Part shown: one piece after another, positions 15,944 to 21,177 of the stretch
Position numbering within the stretch: the stretch's first letter is position 1
Layout of the letters: the number at the start of each line of letters is the position of its first letter
Assembly: GCA_913009535.1 (NCBI GenBank)
Contig: CAJVXR010000019.1
Coordinates: 1 to 21,177 of the forward strand
Length of the DNA: 21,177 nucleotides
Origin: an uncultured Flavobacteriales bacterium
GTDB taxonomy: Bacteria; Bacteroidota; Bacteroidia; Flavobacteriales; Flavobacteriaceae
Direction: 5' to 3'
Position numbers and translations under genes: made by a program
The notes under the pieces: model-generated
Database searches by the model: none
Seen by the model: only the letters and a program-made list of their open reading frames with translations
What the model was told of the DNA's origin: nothing

Positions 15944-16388
15944 TTTCTTTATTTTCTGTAAATATTAATTTATTTCCTATTAAGTTGTTGATTAACTCTG
16001 TAACCTCAAAGAAAGATTCAATTTTTTCTTTGTTAATATTATTTGATATAGCATTATTAAACATTAAAACTCTTTCTCTAGCTTTTTCTCTACTAATTAT
16101 CCCAAATTTAGTCAGATGAACTAGAACTCCCCTTCCGTCATCTGGATTAGGTTTTCTTTTTATTAACCCTTCAAGCTCCATTGATGATAATATTCTCGAC
16201 AAACTGTTAACACCAATCCCCATTTTTGGACCTAACGAGGTTGAAGGTGTGCCTTTTCCTGGATCAATACTCAGTAAGGTAAAACCAGTAGCCATTGTTG
16301 AGTCATAGTTAGTAGCATCTTCATTATACATTTTCTTTACAGCTAACCATGTGGTTCTCAGCACATAATCTATTGTTTTATCTTTCAT
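15933..16388 (-). CDS. MarR-family transcriptional regulator of the beta-oxidation operon
   Basis: A 151-residue winged-helix repressor or activator. The DNA-binding core is visible: STSLGPKMGIGVNSLSRILSSMELEGLIKRKPNPDDGRGVLVHLTKFG (about 48-95), with the recognition helix around NSLSRILSSME and the wing bearing the MarR DDGR signature. Flanking helices supply dimerisation. The first half (DYVLRTTWLAVKKMYNEDA, then TMATGFTLLSID) forms the remaining dimer helices. As leader of an operon encoding fatty-acid degradation it most likely senses acyl-CoA or fatty acid and controls its own operon; the ligand is inference. Two palindromes and a -7 element lie directly upstream, and the gene overlaps fadN by 11 bp. 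Confidence 0.9.
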   Translation of the reverse strand: MKDKTIDYVLRTTWLAVKKMYNEDATNYDSTMATGFTLLSIDPGKGTPSTSLGPKMGIGVNSLSRILSSMELEGLIKRKPNPDDGRGVLVHLTKFGIISREKARERVLMFNNAISNNINKEKIESFFEVTELINNLIGNKLIFTENKENAK

Positions 16389-16414
16389 TTTAAATTTTAT
16401 TGTCTATATAAAAT

Positions 16415-16422
16415 CAAATATA
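16415..16422 (-). promoter_or_regulatory. Putative -7 element of the marR-fad operon promoter
   Basis: The minus strand reads TATATTTG, an exact TAnnTTTG match, 26 bp upstream of the marR start codon. This predicts a short leader of about 20 bases. The -33 region, where a TTG would be expected, falls within the nearer palindrome at 16432-16449, so bound regulator would block polymerase. Confidence 0.6.
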
Positions 16423-16431
16423 ACAAAAACA

Positions 16432-16449
16432 TACTATGCATGCATAGTA
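16432..16449. promoter_or_regulatory. Perfect 18-bp palindrome, likely MarR operator (promoter-proximal)
   Basis: TACTATGCATGCATAGTA is its own reverse complement over all 18 bp. It lies 9 bp upstream of the TATATTTG element in front of marR. Size, symmetry and position fit an operator for a dimeric MarR-family protein. Binding by the adjacent regulator is inferred from position. Confidence 0.7.
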
Positions 16450-16455
16450 AATAGT

Positions 16456-16479
16456 AAATATTATGCATGCATAGTATTT
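16456..16479. promoter_or_regulatory. Second near-perfect 24-bp palindrome, likely MarR operator (distal)
   Basis: A 24-bp palindrome centred between 16467 and 16468 with a single mismatched pair (16461/16474). It shares the core TATGCATGCATA with the promoter-proximal site. The two centres are 27 bp apart, which would put two dimers on partly different faces of the helix. I noticed no other copy of this core elsewhere in the window. Confidence 0.65.
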
Positions 16480-16519
16480 TGCAGTGAGTTAAAGGACTAA
16501 TTAATTAAGAATAAACTAG

Positions 16520-18931
16520 TTACTTAATTATTTTGAACACCTTATAACCAGTATTTGTAATTAGCTTTAATATATATAAACCAGAACTAAAATTACTAAA
16601 GTCAAATGTTTTGATATTTTCATCAGTTTTTATTAATTGTCCGGAAATAGTATATATTTCAACAGTATAGTCTATAAGCTCTGTATTTATATTTAGGATG
16701 TTACTTACTGGGTTAGGGTATAGGTGCGTTAATTTATTAACACTACCGTTTAAATTTAACTGATTAGAAATTCCATTAATTTCTAAATCATCAAAATAAA
16801 ATCCATCTCTTCTACCAAACCCATTTGTAACTATTTTAAATCTAATTAAGATTGTTTCCTCTAAATAATCAGTAAGAGAAATTTTTTCTTGAACCCAATC
16901 ATCTTGATTACCTGAGTAGAGTGGTTCATTGTATGCATTTTGATGATTTCCACCACCACTTTGAGTATATACCCCACATTGAGGTATCCAATAGTCACCA
17001 TTGTCTGTTGAAACTTCCAACTGTACATAATCAAAATTACTTTGAATTTCCCATTTGGTATTGAATGTTATTTCAGCATAAGTATATCCACTTAAATCAA
17101 TTTCTTCACTCAGAGTTATAGTAGAATTCTGATTATTATAGTAATTACTATCGGGTGAATCTGTGATGGATGTGCTAGCGCTAAAGTAGTCTTCATTTGT
17201 GAGAGCCCAATTGTTAGAGTTTGTAGACCAATTATTTGAAAAATCATTTTCCGAATCAGTATATATAGCAGAGTATTCTCCGAATATTTTTGTTACTAAA
17301 TACTCCTTATCAAATGATCCATTATTCAAAACTAGTTTATAGGAAATATCATCACCAACATTAATATCACTGTTTAAAGTAATTAAAAATGAATCTTCAA
17401 TTGTTTCACCAAGGTCTAACAGGTTATGATAATTAATAGCCTCAACTGAGGAGATATTTTCTGAAACTGGAACAAAACTTACACTAAAATCTCCAGACTC
17501 ACTAATACCTAACCTTTGTAAATCATAAGTACTATTAAATGACAGCCCTTCAATTGTGTATAAAGAGGTTTCATTAAGTATTGCATAGTTATTGACTAAT
17601 CTTGCAGCATTTAGATTTAAAAAAATCATTTCTTTACACAGATCTTCAATTGATGATGCGGCTGGCCAAAAAGAAGAACCTATTTCGGGGGTCATTGCAA
17701 ATATTTTATCTCTAGTTTCCCCGCTTTCTGTTGTTAACATTCCGTACATAAAATCATCACTATCTCCAGCTGCGGGGTACAGTTCGGAACTAAGAATATT
17801 CTCATAACCATTTTCCTGAACTAGTAAACTAGATATATTTTCAAATACTTCATTGTCTTCAGTAAGCTGGTTATAATCATACCCAAAAGGATATAATAGT
17901 AAATTACTGTAAGAATGGTTATTTAGAGCTAGCTTAAAATCATTGCTTTCAACAAAATACCTGATTGCACTATTTTCAGATTCTGAAAAAGGTTCTGACC
18001 CTGCATAGGTGTCATTTCCGGTATTATTGGAAGTTCCAGCTGTATTCCATACTTCATTTCCATTATTATCTATGTACGAATAGTTTCTATTGTTATCTAC
18101 CCCGTGGGTATTAAACCTGTTTTTTCGCCACATTCCACCTCCTTGTGGTTCATCAGTTTCGTTATAAATATAACCGTCTGGGTTAACACATGGGATGAAA
18201 TATAATTCAGTATTATCAACTATATCTTTAATTTCTTGATCAGTCTCATAGTTTTCTAATAAGTACCACATATAAAATACAAGTTGCTGTAATGAGGCAG
18301 GTTCTCTAGCGTGATGAACAGCTGTATATAAAACTTCAGGTTCACTTTCATTAGTGTTTGGGTTATCTGAAATTTTCACCCATTGTAAAAATCTTTCTTC
18401 ATAGGTTTGGTGGGGATGTGGTTCTGAACTTATACTTTCATCTTTCAAATCACTCCTTATTGATATTAAGTTTGGAAATAGCTGATTCATTTCATCTAGC
18501 TCATCTAGCATTTCTGAATAAGTATAAAAGCCGCCAAAGTCATTTCCATCTTTTATATTATAATTTTGAGGAGTTGTATATGAAAAGCTTTCTCCTGTAT
18601 CGCAATTAAAATTTTTTGATTCACTAGCTGAGACATAATCTTTATGGTTTGGATTATTTCTATTTCTATAATAGGAAGAGACATCATTAATTACAATTGA
18701 ATAATCAAAATTTAACTCATTTAATAAAACTATTTCGGATTCAGAAAAATCAGACTCGAAATACTCATTTTTTTTATGAATACCATGATCTATACTTATC
18801 CCAGAGTTAATAAGCATATTAAATTCTAGAGAATTATTATATTCTATTTTAACGCGATGATATAATTCTTTATTATTTGAGAATGAATTTGTGAAATATA
18901 AGCCGATTAATACAACTAAAATTTTTTTCAT
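16520..18931 (-). CDS. Secreted M14 zinc carboxypeptidase with T9SS sorting domain
   Basis: An 803-residue exported metallopeptidase. A signal peptide (MKKILVVLIGLYFTNSFS) and a propeptide-like region (about 20-115) precede the M14 domain. Zinc ligands are His207 and Glu210 in HHAREP and His339 in NNHSYSNLLLYPFGY. Arg282 in GVDNNRNYSY is the likely C-terminal carboxylate binder, and Glu416 in TPEIGSSFWP is the catalytic base. PCVNPDGY (247-254) is also typical. A jelly-roll/MAM-like domain follows (about 550-720, ending FYFDDLEING). The last 70 or so residues, beginning LYPNPVSN and ending YKVFKIIK, are a type A T9SS sorting domain, so the protein should reach the cell surface or medium. It starts 34 bp after purL. 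All catalytic residues are present, so it is presumably active on external peptides. Confidence 0.92.
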   Translation of the reverse strand: MKKILVVLIGLYFTNSFSNNKELYHRVKIEYNNSLEFNMLINSGISIDHGIHKKNEYFESDFSESEIVLLNELNFDYSIVINDVSSYYRNRNNPNHKDYVSASESKNFNCDTGESFSYTTPQNYNIKDGNDFGGFYTYSEMLDELDEMNQLFPNLISIRSDLKDESISSEPHPHQTYEERFLQWVKISDNPNTNESEPEVLYTAVHHAREPASLQQLVFYMWYLLENYETDQEIKDIVDNTELYFIPCVNPDGYIYNETDEPQGGGMWRKNRFNTHGVDNNRNYSYIDNNGNEVWNTAGTSNNTGNDTYAGSEPFSESENSAIRYFVESNDFKLALNNHSYSNLLLYPFGYDYNQLTEDNEVFENISSLLVQENGYENILSSELYPAAGDSDDFMYGMLTTESGETRDKIFAMTPEIGSSFWPAASSIEDLCKEMIFLNLNAARLVNNYAILNETSLYTIEGLSFNSTYDLQRLGISESGDFSVSFVPVSENISSVEAINYHNLLDLGETIEDSFLITLNSDINVGDDISYKLVLNNGSFDKEYLVTKIFGEYSAIYTDSENDFSNNWSTNSNNWALTNEDYFSASTSITDSPDSNYYNNQNSTITLSEEIDLSGYTYAEITFNTKWEIQSNFDYVQLEVSTDNGDYWIPQCGVYTQSGGGNHQNAYNEPLYSGNQDDWVQEKISLTDYLEETILIRFKIVTNGFGRRDGFYFDDLEINGISNQLNLNGSVNKLTHLYPNPVSNILNINTELIDYTVEIYTISGQLIKTDENIKTFDFSNFSSGLYILKLITNTGYKVFKIIK

Positions 18932-18965
18932 TTATGTGTGTTAAAAAATAAGTTTATGGTAAATA

Positions 18966-21177
18966 TTACTCGTTATTGATTATCCAATTTTTAGCATTTG
19001 TAAATGCCTTAATCCATGGGGAAATTTCATCGCTCCTGCCATCTAAATAATTTGCCCAGTTCCATTGAAATATTGATCTCTCAATATGAGGCATTGTAAC
19101 TAAATGTCTTCCAGATTTATCAGACAACATTGCTGTATTATAGTCAGATCCGTTTGGATTTGAAGGGTAGTTATTATAAGTGTATTTTGCTACTATATTA
19201 TATTCTTCTTCTCTGTGGGGTAATTTGAATTTACCTTCTCCATGACTAATCCATACACCTAAATTAGCTCCTTCTAAGTTTGAAAGCATTATTGAATTAT
19301 TTTTCTGAATACATACTGATGTAAATGCACTCTCATGTTTATTAGAATCATTAAAAGTCATTTTTCCATGATTCTTATGCTCAGGATTAATTAAATCTAA
19401 TTCCATAAATAGCTGACAGCCGTTACATATCCCAACTGATAGTGTATCTTTTCTTTTTATGAAATTTTCTAAGGAAGATTTAGCTTTTTGATTGTATTTA
19501 AATGCTCCTGCCCATCCTTTTGCAGATCCAAGTACGTCAGAGTTAGAAAATCCACCTACAGCTCCTATAAATTGAATTTCTTCTAAGTTTTCTCTACCAG
19601 ATATTAAATCTGTCATATGAATATCCTTTACATCAAAACCAGCCAAATACATTGCATTAGCCATTTCTCTCTCACTGTTACTTCCTTTTTCTCTAATTAT
19701 AGCAGCTTTTGGTCTACTAATTGATTTGTCTATGTGAGGTATTTGACCATTAAAATTACTTGGAAAATTAAACTCTAATGGTTGTTTTTTATAATTTTCA
19801 AATCTTTCTTTAGCAAGATTGTTAGAGGTTTGTTTTTTGTCTAATAACAAAGAAGTATTGTACCAGTGATCTCTATATTCTTCAATATCTATATTAAAAT
19901 CATCATTAAAATTTTTAATAATCAAATTATTAGATTTTGTAGTTTCTCCAATTTTGAAAAACTCTATATTCTCACTGTTAAATAAATTTTCTAAAGAACT
20001 ATCTTTAGATTGAATAATCAAGCCTGAATTTTCTGAAAATAACAGTTTTATAGAGTCTTTTTCGTTCAACTCATCAAAGCTTAAATTAGCACCAATATTA
20101 TTATCTGAAAAGCACATCTCACATAAGGTAGTTATTAAGCCTCCTGCTGAAATATCATGACCAGCAACAATTAAGTCTTTAGTTATCAAATTTTGAACTG
20201 CATTAAAGACTTTCAAAAGATAATTTGAGTCTTTAATTGTGGGAGTTTCACAACCAATTTTATTTAATGTTTGTGCGAATGAACTTCCTCCAAGTTTATA
20301 ATCATCTTGAGAAAGATTTAAGTAATAAATATTTCCTTTATTTAGTTTAAATAGTGGCTCTACTACATTATTTATATTACTACATTCTGCTGCTGCTGAG
20401 ATTATAACTGTACCAGGCGCTAGAACTTCTTTATCAGAATATTTCTGCTTCATAGATAAAGAATCCTTTCCTGTAGGTACATTAATTCCAAGTTCAATAG
20501 CAAATTTAGATATTGACTCTACTGCATCATAAAGCCTACTATCTTCTCCATTATTATTACAAGGCCACATCCAGTTTGCAGATAATGATATTCCTTTTAT
20601 CCCTTTTGTAAGTGGAGCCCATATTATATTACTCAATGCTTCAGCTATACTATTTCTACTTCCAGCTACTGGGTCAATTAAGCCGGAAATAGGGGAGTGG
20701 CCAATTGATGTAGCAACCCCATTTGAGCTATTAAAGTCTAAAGCCATAACACCACAATTATTTAATGGTAGTTGTAAAGGACCTACACATTGTTGTTTAG
20801 CTACTTTTCCTCCAACACATCTATCAACTTTATTTGTTAGCCAATCTTTACATCCTACAGCCTCTAATTTAAACAGCTGTTTTAAGTAGTCATAAAAATC
20901 ATTTTTATCATAACCTATGGAACTATAATTGATAATTTTTTTATTATCTATCATAACAGTTTCAGGAGAGCTGCCAAAAAAATTATCTAATGATAAGTCC
21001 AAAGGGGTATTTCCATTTGATTTTGACTTAATAGTAAATCTATTGTTGTTGGTTACTGTTCCTACTTCATAAATCGGGGCTCTTTCTCTTTTAGCAATCT
21101 TATTTAAAATGTCTACTTTTTTAGGGTTTATTATAAGACCCATTCTTTCTTGAGATTCGTTTCCTATAATTTCTTTA
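18966..21177 (-). CDS. purL: Phosphoribosylformylglycinamidine synthase, C-terminal part (runs off right edge)
   Basis: Large-type FGAM synthase, converting FGAR, glutamine and ATP to FGAM in purine synthesis. The frame is open to the right edge: upstream of Met at 21143 it reads KEIIGNESQER, so that Met is internal and the true start is outside. About 736 residues are visible of a family near 1200-1300. Counting from that Met, synthetase motifs include GGKVAKQQCVGPLQLPLNN (111-129), NVPTGKDSLSM (221-231) and VAGHDISAGGL (326-336). The glutamine amidotransferase domain begins near RPKAAIIREKGSNSERE (477-493), with nucleophile Cys573 in GICNGCQ and His686/Glu688 in MPHIERS. All three glutaminase residues are present. 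The stop lies 34 bp before the peptidase gene. Confidence 0.95.
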   Translation of the reverse strand, partial: KEIIGNESQERMGLIINPKKVDILNKIAKRERAPIYEVGTVTNNNRFTIKSKSNGNTPLDLSLDNFFGSSPETVMIDNKKIINYSSIGYDKNDFYDYLKQLFKLEAVGCKDWLTNKVDRCVGGKVAKQQCVGPLQLPLNNCGVMALDFNSSNGVATSIGHSPISGLIDPVAGSRNSIAEALSNIIWAPLTKGIKGISLSANWMWPCNNNGEDSRLYDAVESISKFAIELGINVPTGKDSLSMKQKYSDKEVLAPGTVIISAAAECSNINNVVEPLFKLNKGNIYYLNLSQDDYKLGGSSFAQTLNKIGCETPTIKDSNYLLKVFNAVQNLITKDLIVAGHDISAGGLITTLCEMCFSDNNIGANLSFDELNEKDSIKLLFSENSGLIIQSKDSSLENLFNSENIEFFKIGETTKSNNLIIKNFNDDFNIDIEEYRDHWYNTSLLLDKKQTSNNLAKERFENYKKQPLEFNFPSNFNGQIPHIDKSISRPKAAIIREKGSNSEREMANAMYLAGFDVKDIHMTDLISGRENLEEIQFIGAVGGFSNSDVLGSAKGWAGAFKYNQKAKSSLENFIKRKDTLSVGICNGCQLFMELDLINPEHKNHGKMTFNDSNKHESAFTSVCIQKNNSIMLSNLEGANLGVWISHGEGKFKLPHREEEYNIVAKYTYNNYPSNPNGSDYNTAMLSDKSGRHLVTMPHIERSIFQWNWANYLDGRSDEISPWIKAFTNAKNWIINNE

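Noticed and set aside
21141..21143. ATG at 21143-21141 as the purL start
   Set aside because: The frame stays open to the edge and encodes EIIGNESQER just before it, a conserved internal PurL motif, so the gene starts outside the window.
1..21177. CRISPR array, insertion sequence, phage or defence system
   Set aside because: No regularly spaced direct repeats, transposase, integrase or known defence protein was seen; all genes fit metabolism, envelope or regulation.

Overview
The window looks like a compact, AT-rich genome from a member of the Bacteroidota, most likely a marine or otherwise streamlined flavobacterium. The evidence is a secreted peptidase with a type IX secretion C-terminal sorting domain, a MarR-led beta-oxidation operon of the flavobacterial type (hydroxyacyl-CoA dehydrogenase/enoyl-CoA hydratase, thiolase, about 600-residue acyl-CoA dehydrogenase), putative promoters matching the Bacteroidota -7 consensus TAnnTTTG, and little sign of Shine-Dalgarno sequences. 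The taxon is inferred from gene content, not from a marker gene comparison. Genes are tightly packed. No stretch longer than about 130 bp lacks a gene, so there is no large non-coding region to describe.

Layout: 1-1579 (minus) holds the N-terminal part of uridine kinase, cut by the window edge, and a secreted PQQ-type sugar dehydrogenase. 1657-3166 (plus) holds tRNA-Pro(TGG), thioredoxin reductase and a DUF4442 hotdog protein. 3163-4160 (minus) is a two-gene unit: a cyclophilin-type isomerase lipoprotein overlapping by ATGA with a LysR/OxyR-type protein that has only the DNA-binding domain. 4166-5665 (plus) holds a CoA-type Nudix hydrolase and a PlsC-like acyltransferase. From 5666 to the right edge every gene is on the minus strand.

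Read in the direction of transcription, the minus-strand block starts with purL (its N-terminus is beyond the right edge) and a T9SS-exported M14 carboxypeptidase. Next comes the fatty-acid oxidation operon: MarR regulator, FadN-like bifunctional enzyme, thiolase and acyl-CoA dehydrogenase. Its last gene abuts the start codon of a secreted beta-propeller protein with no spacer. A 40-bp gap containing an AT-only inverted repeat follows, then a large secreted Asp-box (sortilin/BNR-type) propeller protein, a Cu/Zn superoxide dismutase lipoprotein and a one-repeat DUF1456 protein.

The three enzymes downstream of MarR together supply the steps of beta-oxidation. The control region in front of marR is the clearest regulatory signal: two palindromes built on TATGCATGCATA sit just upstream of a TATATTTG -7 element, as expected for an autoregulated, acyl-CoA-responsive repressor. 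trxB, the OxyR-like fragment, the isomerase and sodC give a loose redox and envelope-stress flavour, but they lie in different transcription units. I see no mobile element, CRISPR array, phage gene or defence island. The region is mostly ordinary core and accessory metabolism, and the points worth a second look are regulatory architecture and a few variant motifs.
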